From Synechococcus sp. CBW1004 (GTDB lineage: Bacteria > Cyanobacteriota > Cyanobacteriia > PCC-6307 > Cyanobiaceae): a stretch of DNA of 64,000 nt. Positions 1 through 7,755 of this stretch are shown here, piece by piece. The notes beneath the pieces are model-generated. The model was given only the letters and a program-made list of their open reading frames with translations, was not told where the DNA came from and did no database searches. Where the stretch lies: positions 930,001 to 994,000 of the forward strand of contig NZ_CP060397.1 of NCBI RefSeq assembly GCF_015840715.1, given 5' to 3'. The position numbers and the translations under genes are program-made. The number at the start of each line of letters is the position of its first letter. Within the stretch, counting starts at the first letter, position 1.

Positions 1-1
1 C

Positions 2-274
2 AGCTCGGGGCAGGCGCTTCTACCGGGCATTGGCGCCGATGAGGAGTTGACCCTGGGCGATGCCTGGCTGGAGGTGTTCCAGCAGGTGCTGCCGCGAACC
101 CAGTTCTGCGCGGCAGGCAAGCTCGTCGCCAAGGCCTACCGAGAGGAGTTCGGCCAGGAGCCGCCCTGCCGTCAGCAGTACGTCGACGGGGCACCCCGCC
201 AGGTCAGGAGCTACCGGCGCTCCTGGCTGGTCGACACACTGCAGCGGCTGCGCAGCCAGCTGGGGGGAAGCTGA
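2..274 (+). CDS. Hypothetical protein, C-terminal part (5' end outside window)
   Basis: An open frame enters from the left edge and ends at TGA 272-274, giving about 90 visible residues with no domain I recognise. A TTG at 47 could be a start, but the frame stays open to the edge, so a truncated longer gene is more likely. The stop overlaps the next ATG in a TGATG arrangement, so the two genes are probably translationally coupled. The segment is rich in Arg, Gln and Leu and probably soluble. Confidence 0.5.
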   Translation, partial: SSGQALLPGIGADEELTLGDAWLEVFQQVLPRTQFCAAGKLVAKAYREEFGQEPPCRQQYVDGAPRQVRSYRRSWLVDTLQRLRSQLGGS

Positions 275-555
275 TGGGGTTACCAAGAGCACGCGCCAGC
301 CGCCCTCAGCTTCCGGCCAACCAGGTCACACTCTCCAACGCCCAGGAATGGGCTGATGCACGATCAGCTGGCCAAAACCTCGGAGTCAGCGAGAAAACCT
401 TGGGCCGCTGGCGCAAGGCCGGCTTCCTCCAGCCCGGAGTGCATTGGCGCCGCAAATTCCCGAGCACCAATTCACCCGTTCTATATCACCTGGAGCGCTG
501 CAATACGGCGATGAATGAAGCAACTGCACGCTCTGCCGCCCTGCTGGAGACGTGA
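274..555 (+). CDS. Small helix-turn-helix protein, excisionase-like
   Basis: A 93-residue protein. Residues about 38-50 (LGVSEKTLGRWRKAGFL) look like the recognition part of a MerR/excisionase-type helix-turn-helix, followed by a basic WRRKFP segment. Such small DNA-binding proteins often accompany integrases, and recombinase genes or relics lie at 1388-1693 and 4488-5840. The start ATG overlaps the upstream stop by one base. A role in excision or in regulating a mobile island is inference. Confidence 0.5.
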   Translation: MGLPRARASRPQLPANQVTLSNAQEWADARSAGQNLGVSEKTLGRWRKAGFLQPGVHWRRKFPSTNSPVLYHLERCNTAMNEATARSAALLET

Positions 556-745
556 GTCAAAGCGATGAGGACGCTATTCACCCCACGAGTTGCCAGCAGC
601 CTTCCAAGTCCCCCGCGGGGCCTGCAGTCGCAAGTAGGACAGCTCCCATGCGGAGACTGCACGGGGCGCCGCAGGTCCAGGCCTGAGGGCGCCCGGCCTA
701 CTCTGAGAAGGCTTCCTTGCCGAGGACATCAGAGGAGTACACACC

Positions 746-1033
746 ATGCGTCTCGCCGAGCTGCAGCACCTGGCACCTCAGATCCATGAGCTGCTGGGCC
801 GTTTCGGAGCGAGCAACCTGGCTGTCTTCGGGTCTGTCGCCAGGGACCAGGCGAGGCCTGGCAGCGATGTGGACCTGCTGGTGGATCTGCCAGATGGGGC
901 CAGTCTGTTTGATCGTGCAGAGTTGAAGTCGGCCCTGGAGGAGCTGCTGCTGACGCGGGTGGATCTGATCCGGCGTCGCAACCTGAAGCCCGGCCTCAGG
1001 GATGTCGTGGAAGCAGAGTCCGTCGCACTCTGA
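746..1033 (+). CDS. mntA: MntA-like nucleotidyltransferase antitoxin
   Basis: A 95-residue minimal nucleotidyltransferase. The signature GS-x10-DxD is intact: Gly29-Ser30, then Asp41 and Asp43, with a further acidic residue expected near the C-terminal strand (RVDLI). In characterised MntA/HepT pairs the antitoxin adds AMP to a tyrosine of the HepT RNase and so inactivates it. The stop codon overlaps the start of the HepT gene by one base (TGATG), as expected for this pair. The length is normal for the family. Confidence 0.88.
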   Translation: MRLAELQHLAPQIHELLGRFGASNLAVFGSVARDQARPGSDVDLLVDLPDGASLFDRAELKSALEELLLTRVDLIRRRNLKPGLRDVVEAESVAL

Positions 1034-1368
1034 TGGAGCCGAGAGATCGCCAAGCTCTTGAAGACATCCTTGGAGTTCTGGATCGCGCTTTGGAGTTCCC
1101 GGTCCAGAACTACCAGACGCTGGAGAAGACAACCTATTTTCAGGATGCGGTGATTCGATGCCTGGAGGTGCTCGGAGAGGCCACAAAGCGATTGAGCAGT
1201 GAAGTCCGGCTCGCGAACCCTGAAATTCCCTGGCGTGCCATGGCAGGAATGCGCGACGTGCTGATCCATGCCTATGACCAGATCGATCTGGAGGAGGTCT
1301 GGATGGCCTATCAGCGCTTCCCTGAGATCAGGCGCCAGGTCGCCGACATCCTTGAGAAGAACGGGTAG
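1033..1368 (+). CDS. hepT: HepT-like RNase toxin
   Basis: A 111-residue all-helical HEPN-family protein. The catalytic RX4HXY motif is present at Arg74, His79 and Tyr81 (MRDVLIHAY); the tyrosine is the residue AMPylated by MntA in characterised systems. It lies directly behind the nucleotidyltransferase gene in a two-gene operon. All key residues are retained, so the toxin should be active. Function is inferred from family and gene order. Confidence 0.88.
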   Translation: MEPRDRQALEDILGVLDRALEFPVQNYQTLEKTTYFQDAVIRCLEVLGEATKRLSSEVRLANPEIPWRAMAGMRDVLIHAYDQIDLEEVWMAYQRFPEIRRQVADILEKNG

Positions 1369-1387
1369 GGCCGACTCTCTGATGGCT

Positions 1388-1693
1388 TCAAGGTGAGGCC
1401 GTCGGCAGTGTCGAGGCAACCAGGACGTCGTGTGCGCGCTGGAAGGCGGCTTCCGTACCTGCCGCCGAAGCCCAGGGATAGGAGCGCAGGTGTACCTCGA
1501 GGCTGTGTCCCATCGAGCGGGCCGCCGAGCCGGCATCGAGGTGCATCGACAGTGCCAGGGCGGCCTTGGGCTGGGAACCGCTCAGCTCCAGCAGATCGAG
1601 GATGTGCAAGGGCTCCAGCAGCTCCGGCGGGGGGTAGGCAAAGGCCGTGCGCCGTGATGCCAGAGAGCCTTGAACGGTGGTGGGACTGGCCAC
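1388..1693 (-). pseudogene. Tyrosine recombinase C-terminal relic
   Basis: The minus strand encodes only the tail of a tyrosine recombinase. MGHSLEVHLRSY and the following AAFQRAHD closely match the end of the intact integrase at 4488-5840 (MGHSLETHLAAY and AAFERAS). The catalytic tyrosine environment remains, but the Arg/His box and the core-binding domain are absent. Upstream sequence in other frames gives no further integrase. This is a decayed older integrase, so the left part of the window was probably also once a mobile island. Confidence 0.65.
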
Positions 1694-1860
1694 GCGATGG
1701 GGTGGGAGTGCATCCGTCCAGCGTCACAACGCCGCCGCTAGAACGAACCATTTTTCCTGCGAAGAAGGAAGCTGACCGCCTATGGGCCGGAACCATGCGG
1801 ATCCCGCATCCTTTGCGCTGCCGGAGATCCAGATGCCTCGGCCGCGGTTATGCCAGGGGC

Positions 1861-2869
1861 ATGCCAGCGAGTCCCATTCCCGTTCCGCCCATACCCAGGC
1901 CCCTCCCGGAGCTGCTCCCTCCAGGGGCGGATGGCTTCGCGGTGGTGGATCTGGAGACCACCGGCACCGGCCAGCTCTGCCGGATCGTGGAGATCGCCCT
2001 GCTGCTGCTCTCGCCCGAGGGGGAGCTCCAGCAGGAGTGGACGACGGTGATCGACCCGGGCGTCCCCATCCCCAATGCCGCCGTCCACGGCATCGATGAC
2101 GCCCTGGCTTCCTCGGCCCCGGTGTTCGCGGATGTGGCACCCGAGCTGGCGGGCCTGCTGCACGGCCGCGTGCTGGTGGCCCACAACCTCGATCGCGGCT
2201 GTTTGCCTGGGCAAATCCGTGGCCCGATCCTGCGGCACCACTTCTGGGAGGCCGGCAGCCGCCACCCGGAGCTGGTGGTGAATCTGGGCGATGGGATCGA
2301 CACGATGCCCAACCCCTTCCAGAGCCTGGGGAAGCTCTGCGCCGCCCGCGGCATCACCCTGACCGGCGAGGACGCCACCTGTTCTCTGAAACAGCCTCGC
2401 CATGGGTGACACCCGAGCCCTGGCGGCCCTGCTGCGCCACGGACTGCCCCATCTGCAACCCTCGCGTGCTGCCGCACGGGTGGCCGGATCCGCTGCCGCT
2501 GCCCGACCTGCTTCCCTGCGGCCGCGTCTCTCAGGGCTGCCCCAGCCGGCCCCGCCCAGCCACGACTGGTTGCCCACAACCGTGACCATTCCCTCTGCCG
2601 GGGGAACCATCGCCTTCCTCGGCGAGGACGCCCACGGCTGGGAATTCAAGGTGCAGAAGGCCCTGGAGCACGCCATCAGCCTCGGGCTCATTCCCGTCCC
2701 TCTTGATCCGGATGCCACGGCTGATCTGGTCGTCGTCAGCAGCGTGTTCATCGACAGCCCGCTGATGCGCCACCTCCGCACCGCCGGCACCGCGGTGGTG
2801 GAGAGCAACGCGTTTCTGGAAGCTCAGCGCGGGCGTGCGCTACCGGGGAAGCGGTGGGGGGAGCTCTGA
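1861..2869 (+). pseudogene. DnaQ-like DEDDh exonuclease with C-terminal BRCT domain, frameshifted
   Basis: The frame from ATG 1861 encodes an exonuclease start: VVDLETTG (the first DxE), VHGI, then VAHN. It runs into a stop after codon 2406. The rest of the fold (MGDTRALAALL, carrying the last catalytic Asp) is in another frame near 2393-2432 and continues to a C-terminal segment (about 2585-2850) resembling a BRCT domain. The frame switch falls between about 2370 and 2400. The relatives I know are DNA polymerase III epsilon-like exonucleases. As read, the first product lacks the final catalytic residue, so the gene is probably dead unless the shift is a sequencing error. Confidence 0.65.
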
Positions 2870-2903
2870 CCCTGGGCGGCAGGGTGATGCCAGCTCAGCC
2901 CCT

Positions 2904-3017
2904 TCAGCTCAGCAGGGCATCACGCACATCCGAGAGCCGCACCATCAGGGTGGAGGGATCGAGCGGGGAGGGCTCAAAGCCCATGTGCAGATAGAACGCT
3001 CTGGCTGCTGGTGATGC
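2904..3017 (-). pseudogene. GNAT acetyltransferase C-terminal fragment
   Basis: About 37 residues at the end of a minus-strand frame (ARAFYLHMGFEP, then LMVRLSD) match the last beta strands of GNAT acetyltransferases, including the AxxFYxxxGF motif and a tail like that of tRNA-acetylating toxins. The acetyl-CoA loop and N-terminus are missing. The fragment is joined to the truncated DUF2493 gene at about 3017-3025, so a deletion fused two unrelated genes here. Confidence 0.55.
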
Positions 3018-3372
3018 GGGCCTGGGCCTCGATGAGCGCCTGCTCAAGCAGCTGCCGATTGCGGATGGGGCCGGCACAGCGACCAAAGCGGCGCCACTCA
3101 GCCGCGAGGGACTGAACGCGCCAGCCGAGCTGATGAGCAGCCCGACCGATGACCTGATCAGCGCCACGGGCACCGCCATGAAGGAGGAGATGAACAGCCC
3201 GGCCACCGCTGCGCTGGAGCAGGGCAGAAGCGATGCGCTCAACGGGCCAGGCCAGATCACGCCCGCCCCCGGCGACGATGACCAGAGAGCGATGGAGCTG
3301 AACAGGGCGAGACAGCAGGCCAGGGAGGGCCAATGCAGCGGCCGGGGCCACTGCAGCAGAAGACAAGCTCAT
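2974..3372 (-). CDS. SLOG-superfamily DUF2493 protein, C-terminally truncated
   Basis: The protein shows the DUF2493 (YspA/cpYpsA-related, SLOG) pattern: VIVAGGGRDL, then HGGARGADQVIGRAA, then AEWRRFGRCAGPIRNR. These Rossmann-like domains bind nucleotides or nucleotide-derived ligands. The usual last strand and glycine-rich tail (GGRGT-type) are missing, and the frame ends in unrelated residues just where the GNAT fragment begins. It is likely non-functional or altered. The N-terminal 30 residues are Ala/Leu-rich and the start is uncertain. Confidence 0.65.
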   Translation of the reverse strand: MSLSSAAVAPAAALALPGLLSRPVQLHRSLVIVAGGGRDLAWPVERIASALLQRSGGRAVHLLLHGGARGADQVIGRAAHQLGWRVQSLAAEWRRFGRCAGPIRNRQLLEQALIEAQARITSSQSVLSAHGL

Positions 3373-3808
3373 GGCTACAGAGCAAACGAACGGGGCAAGT
3401 TGTCTGAGGATTTCGTTGCCGCCGGCGATGGGCTCGTGGCCTTTGGCGCAACCTTTATTCTACCAGTACAAGCGCACTGCAGGGCCGGCAGAACCGCTGC
3501 AGGGCAATGGAACTCAACGGGCCGATGCCACTGGAAGCCGAGGAATCTCGATGCAAAGAAGGGGCACTGAATGAGCCGCCAAACCAACACCGACCGCGCA
3601 GCCGCGCGAGGCCACCTGAGTCAGCACCCCGCGCACCGCAAGGGACGGGCCGCCACGCCACCGCAGCCGCGGGAGCGCGGCTAAGCCCGCTACCACCCAC
3701 CACACCGGCCCCAGCGCGGAGGGCGGCGGCGGCTGGCCGATGCACGCCACGGCTCAGCCGGGCACGCTGAAGGACGGCCGACGACGACCGGAGCCCTGCG
3801 GTGGCTGC
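3373..3808. other. Intergenic stretch without a convincing gene
   Basis: Several frames are open in this GC-rich stretch, but none shows a recognisable motif; the candidates are arginine/alanine-rich translations typical of off-frame reading. I see no RNA gene or clear terminator. It separates the truncated DUF2493 gene from the hypothetical gene ending at 3809. Confidence 0.4.
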
Positions 3809-4195
3809 TCAGCCCCAGGGAACGTCCAGGAACTCCACCAGCAGCACGCCTCGGTGGGTGCCGTGGATCTTCACCAGTCCAGCCCTGGCGGCCTGCTCCA
3901 TGCCTGCGCGCTCCTTGCGCACCTGCTCTGCTGTGGCCAGAACCCGCACCCAGCCGCCGGTCATGAAGTCTTCGTGGCCCGTCTCGAAAGCCTGCAGCCG
4001 CCAATGCCGGTTGCTGCTGCGCTCGTAGTAGAGCCCGCCACCCGTGGGATCTGTTCCCTCAGCCCAGACTTGATCGACCATCAGCTTGCCGATCGCCAGC
4101 GGGTCGTGGGCTGCGGCATCGATGGCATCGCCATCCAGCACCAGCGGATTGCCCGGGTCGTCGCGGTTGTCAGAGACGATCAGACGGGATGCCAT
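3809..4195 (-). CDS. Hypothetical protein
   Basis: About 128 residues from ATG 4195 (MASRLIVSDNRDDPGN); a GTG at 4219 would add eight residues. The composition is that of a normal soluble protein, with mixed alpha/beta character and a hydrophobic final strand (GVLLVEFLDVPWG). I do not recognise the family. It sits just outside the tRNA-Pro attachment fragment on the side away from the integrase, so it would be host-flank DNA if the island begins at 4452. Confidence 0.5.
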   Translation of the reverse strand: MASRLIVSDNRDDPGNPLVLDGDAIDAAAHDPLAIGKLMVDQVWAEGTDPTGGGLYYERSSNRHWRLQAFETGHEDFMTGGWVRVLATAEQVRKERAGMEQAARAGLVKIHGTHRGVLLVEFLDVPWG

Positions 4196-4411
4196 GAATC
4201 GCAGTTTGGCCTCCACCAAACAGCTTCAGCCGAACGGTGCAAGAGATGCAAGAGAACGCCGTTGAACGGAAGGGCATCCTCCACAGCAATGGCACTGGAG
4301 GCTGGCGGGGAATCTCTTGCACAGGGGTTGCGGGACCTGGCGAAGCCGCTGCGGGAGGGCTTCTCTTGCAGATTCTCTTGCAGGCCCCTTGGCCAATCCC
4401 TGAGAATTCAG

Positions 4412-4451
4412 TCGGGGCGACAGGATTCGAACCTGCGACCTAGTGCTCCCA
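4412..4451 (-). repeat. tRNA-Pro 3' fragment, attachment-site-like repeat (copy 1)
   Basis: Read on the minus strand, these 40 bases are the 3' half of a tRNA-Pro: anticodon-loop bases (TGGGA), the T arm with TTCGAAT, and the acceptor 3' strand ending CGCCCCGA. The sequence upstream of the anticodon does not form the 5' half (no pairing anticodon or acceptor stem), so this is not a working gene. It lies 37 bases from the integrase frame, the classic layout of an integrated element's distal att site. An identical copy in opposite orientation lies at 36552-36591. Confidence 0.8.
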
Positions 4452-4487
4452 AAGCTCGCGTTTTGCTGATTTGCAAACGCCAGGCCA

Positions 4488-5840
4488 GTGCTGGGATCTC
4501 GCCCCAAAAAGCAGTTTGCCACTGGGTTTGACGGTGCCGCTACTTGGCTCCCGATGCCGCAGCGTGCCACTCTGTGGGGCGGAATCTCTCCCCAAATCTC
4601 TCCCATGCCTCGTCCGGGTGACTGGGTAACGCTTCTGCGGGCAGGTCTCTCCCACAGCCTCTCCCAGGAGGGATGCCGCTCTGGGATCACGGTCAACGAG
4701 AAGCGGGGCAAGGCGCGCGTCAACATCGCTGAGTCGCTGGGGAACGGACGCCGCCGTCAGGTGCCGCTGCCGATCGACTGGTCGTCGGAGAACGTTGATG
4801 CGATCCGGGATGCCGCCCTCGCCGTTTATCGCAACCTCGTTGCCGGAAAGCCGATCGAGACTGTCATTGCGGGTCTCTGCGCAGCCCAAAGTGATGACGA
4901 CTCTCAGGATCCATCCCCCGTGGATGCCGGGCTGATCAACTGGCCGGCGTTGGTGGAAGCCTTCCGTGAGCGAAAGATCGGCAGTGGCGAGATCAAGCCA
5001 ACGACCTGGACCAACACGTATGTCCGCCGCATGCGATTGATCCTGGCTGCGGTCGATCGTTGCCAGACACCGGTGCAGCTACTCGAGGCCATCACCGCTC
5101 CCTGGGCGAATCAGCCTGGATGCCGGGGACGGCAGCTTCAGGTGCAGCAGACCGCTGCAATCCTGCGCTGGGGTGTTGATACGGGCCGCCTCCCTGCAAC
5201 CTGGGCACCCCCTCTTGATCTGACGCCCTATGTGGGCAGACGGCGTGAGACGGCCTCTGTGACAACGCCGCTGACGGTGGACGAAATTCAGGCGCTGGTG
5301 GAGGCGATCCCGGATCCCAAGTGGCGCTATGCGTTTCAGCTGCTCTCCGCCTATGGATTGCGCCCGGAGGAACTGCAGCACCTTGAAATCCGCAACGGGC
5401 GTCTCTGGTGCAACTACTCCAAGGTCTCCAGTCGGGGGAAGACCGAGCCACGGCCCCTGCGGCTGTTGCCCTGCGATCCGTGGGCTGCAGCCTGGAATCT
5501 GGAGGCCACCTTCCGCTCGGATCGCCTCCCCCCAATGAAACCGGGCCTTGGTGCCGATTCAATGGGTCTCTACATGCGCCGCCGTGCACTCTGGCGCGAG
5601 CTGCGGCGTCGCTACGAAGAACAGGGCGAGAAATTGGTGCTCTATTCCTGCCGCCATGCCTATGCACATCGGGCCCATACGCTCTGCCCGATGCTGCCCA
5701 CCAAATTCGTCGCGGCGGCCATGGGGCACAGCCTGGAGACGCACCTTGCCGCCTACAGCCGCTGGATCGGAGATGACGAAGTGGATGCTGCCTTCGAGCG
5801 GGCGTCGCAGCGGATGGAGCAGGATCTCCGTGCAGGCTGA
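4488..5840 (+). CDS. Tyrosine-type site-specific recombinase (integrase)
   Basis: Up to 450 residues. An N-terminal segment (VNEKRGKARVNI) is typical of arm-binding regions, a core-binding SAM-like part follows, and the catalytic domain carries the set GLRPEEL (Arg), SCRHAYAHR (His-x-x-Arg region), AAMGHS (His) and AAYSRW (nucleophile Tyr). The true start may be downstream of 4488, because the first 50 residues overlap low-quality sequence near the att repeat. Position beside the tRNA-Pro 3' fragment says it drives island integration at tRNA-Pro. Confidence 0.88.
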   Translation: MLGSRPKKQFATGFDGAATWLPMPQRATLWGGISPQISPMPRPGDWVTLLRAGLSHSLSQEGCRSGITVNEKRGKARVNIAESLGNGRRRQVPLPIDWSSENVDAIRDAALAVYRNLVAGKPIETVIAGLCAAQSDDDSQDPSPVDAGLINWPALVEAFRERKIGSGEIKPTTWTNTYVRRMRLILAAVDRCQTPVQLLEAITAPWANQPGCRGRQLQVQQTAAILRWGVDTGRLPATWAPPLDLTPYVGRRRETASVTTPLTVDEIQALVEAIPDPKWRYAFQLLSAYGLRPEELQHLEIRNGRLWCNYSKVSSRGKTEPRPLRLLPCDPWAAAWNLEATFRSDRLPPMKPGLGADSMGLYMRRRALWRELRRRYEEQGEKLVLYSCRHAYAHRAHTLCPMLPTKFVAAAMGHSLETHLAAYSRWIGDDEVDAAFERASQRMEQDLRAG

Positions 5841-5875
5841 AGGGTCTTGGGCTGCACATTTCAAGCAGCTCAAGG

Positions 5876-7219
5876 TCAACTGAGCTGCTTCTCCAGACGC
5901 TCGGCAGAGCCCTGCAGTCCATCAAGGATCGCGCCGGCCAATGGCTCTGGAAAACCGCTGGGCAGCTCCTGCTGCACCGTGGCGATCACCTCGGGGGTTC
6001 GGGCCACCAGGTCGGCCACCAAAGCCTCGGCCTCGGCGCCCAGCCCCATCCGGCTGGCGGTGCTGATCAGATGACGGAGTTGCACCTGCATGGGCTTGTT
6101 GGTGCGGCTCTTGGTCCCATGCCAGGTCATCGCCAGGCGCAGCTCCTGCTCGGGCCATTGGCCGGCTGCCTTGCCGATCACCGGCCAGGCCGAGAGCACG
6201 TCGTACAGCGGGGTGAGTCGGTAGCTGCCGCCCGGCAGCAGGAAGAGGCTGAAGTTCTTGGCGTGGCCGTCGATCGCTCGCAGCATCCAGAACAGCACCT
6301 GGGCCTGAAAGAAGCAGCGCAGATCCTCTGCTGCCTGGGCGGACTGGGCGAGCAGCTCGGCGATGGCCACCATGCCCGGACCGCCCTGGTTTTCGTATTT
6401 CTGCTCCGGCGGCGTGCCGGTGGCCTGGCAGAAGTCCTCGACCGGCAGACGCAGCCAGTGGTTGCCGCATGGATGCAGCCGCCGATCAAAGCGCTCCACG
6501 ATCAGACAGCGCTGGCCGTCAAAGCTGGCCAGCGTGCTGGCAGCCATCGGCAGGCCATAGGCCGCCAGGATCCGGCCACAGAGCCACTCGTTCTCCACCG
6601 AAGAGGAGAAGTCGATCTGGCCGCTGCCCACCCGGCCCATCGGCAACTTGAACAGATGGGTGGTGGGGGTGCTGCCCTGGGGACGGCACCACCGGTTTTG
6701 ATGCCAGAGCAGGGCTGTTTTCTCCTGGGCTCCGGCGATCGAGAGGCGCAGTTCCCCTTCGGCGCCGGCCGTGTCTCCCGGCAGCGGTTCTGCCACCACT
6801 CCCCGCAGCAGGCGGCCGATGGCTTCATCCGAGAGCGGGGTGGCCTCGATGCGATCCAGGCCGGCGGGTTCTTCCTCAGGGGGCAGGAGCTGCACCGCTC
6901 CGGCGCAGTCGCGCCCCACAGCCTCCAGCAGCTCAAAGGCGCTGGTGCCCCGCAGCGAGAACCGCCGCTGCAGCCGCCGAAGGATGGTCTCGTTGTCGGG
7001 GAGCAGGTTGGCGAACCATTGCTCAACCACCTCCCCTCGCAGCGCAGGCGCAGCCAGGCCAACCGGCAGCGAGAGCGAGAGGGGCCGGAACTGAGGCGAG
7101 CTCAGCCACACGGGGTCGTAGTGGAACTCCTGCGGGCCCCGTCCCGGTACGCGCCATTCCCCCACCCGCTCGCCGTTCATCCAGACGGCCAGCTGCCGCG
7201 TGTGGCTGGGGCGGCCCAT
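5876..7219 (-). CDS. hipA: HipA-type serine/threonine kinase toxin
   Basis: A 447-residue HipA-family kinase, normal length. The start at 7219 is set by TGATG overlap with hipB. Visible motifs are SIAGAQEKTAL (160-170, ATP-binding loop), a VERFDR segment (241-246), the catalytic DGHAKNF (Asp317, Asn322) and the metal-binding LYD (Asp340). In E. coli HipA phosphorylates glutamyl-tRNA synthetase and induces dormancy; the target here is unknown. It is paired with the Xre-type antitoxin gene directly upstream. Confidence 0.9.
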   Translation of the reverse strand: MGRPSHTRQLAVWMNGERVGEWRVPGRGPQEFHYDPVWLSSPQFRPLSLSLPVGLAAPALRGEVVEQWFANLLPDNETILRRLQRRFSLRGTSAFELLEAVGRDCAGAVQLLPPEEEPAGLDRIEATPLSDEAIGRLLRGVVAEPLPGDTAGAEGELRLSIAGAQEKTALLWHQNRWCRPQGSTPTTHLFKLPMGRVGSGQIDFSSSVENEWLCGRILAAYGLPMAASTLASFDGQRCLIVERFDRRLHPCGNHWLRLPVEDFCQATGTPPEQKYENQGGPGMVAIAELLAQSAQAAEDLRCFFQAQVLFWMLRAIDGHAKNFSLFLLPGGSYRLTPLYDVLSAWPVIGKAAGQWPEQELRLAMTWHGTKSRTNKPMQVQLRHLISTASRMGLGAEAEALVADLVARTPEVIATVQQELPSGFPEPLAGAILDGLQGSAERLEKQLS

Positions 7220-7512
7220 CACCACTCCGCCGGTTCCGTGCGGCGCCGGCGGAGCCGCACCACCAGCTCCAGATCCAGGGCGGCGAGGATCAGCAGCAAC
7301 CGCTCCAGGGTGAAACGGCCGGGATTGAGCTCCAGGGCCGAGAGGCGTGCCTGGCTGATGCCACCGGCCTTCTGCGCCAGGACCGACTGACTGAGACCGC
7401 ACTGACGGCGCAGGGCGATCAGCAGCTGCGCCAACTGGGATGGGGCACGGATGACGACCTCCTCCTCAGCGGCCTGGATAGAGGACATAGCACTTGGATT
7501 CTGAGTATTCAC
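7219..7512 (-). CDS. hipB: HipB-like Xre-family antitoxin
   Basis: A 97-residue protein (or 89 from ATG 7488) with an Xre helix-turn-helix: LRRQCGLSQSVLAQKAG, then ISQARLSALE, then a dimerisation strand (LELVVRLRRR) at the end. HipB proteins bind HipA and repress their own promoter. It overlaps hipA by one base, so the two are co-translated. The region upstream of 7512 should hold the autoregulated promoter. Confidence 0.88.
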   Translation of the reverse strand: MNTQNPSAMSSIQAAEEEVVIRAPSQLAQLLIALRRQCGLSQSVLAQKAGGISQARLSALELNPGRFTLERLLLILAALDLELVVRLRRRRTEPAEW

Positions 7513-7755
7513 AGGCTACTCGAAATCCGCGTAACCGTAATCCAGTTGGAAAGCAAGTGGGCTGGTGCCTTCGCCGCAGGCTCAGCGTTCCAGCAGCTGC
7601 CAGAAGCTCCACTTCTGCGAGAAGGCCTCCCGCAATCGCCCCACAAAGCTGTTGTGGCTCTCAAAACCCTTCCAATCGTCGATGCGGGCCTCCAGCGTGC
7701 CGCACTGGCGCAGGTGCTCGGCGGCGTAGCGGTAGCGCTTGGAGCGGCCCATCGA

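Noticed and set aside
4390-4470. A full tRNA-Pro gene
   Set aside because: Only the anticodon loop to 3' end is present; no 5' acceptor strand, D arm or matching anticodon stem.
5922-7390. Long plus-strand frames opposite hipA (for example 6071-7390)
   Set aside because: The minus strand carries clear HipA motifs; the plus frame is a GC-rich shadow with His/Gln-rich, motif-free translation.
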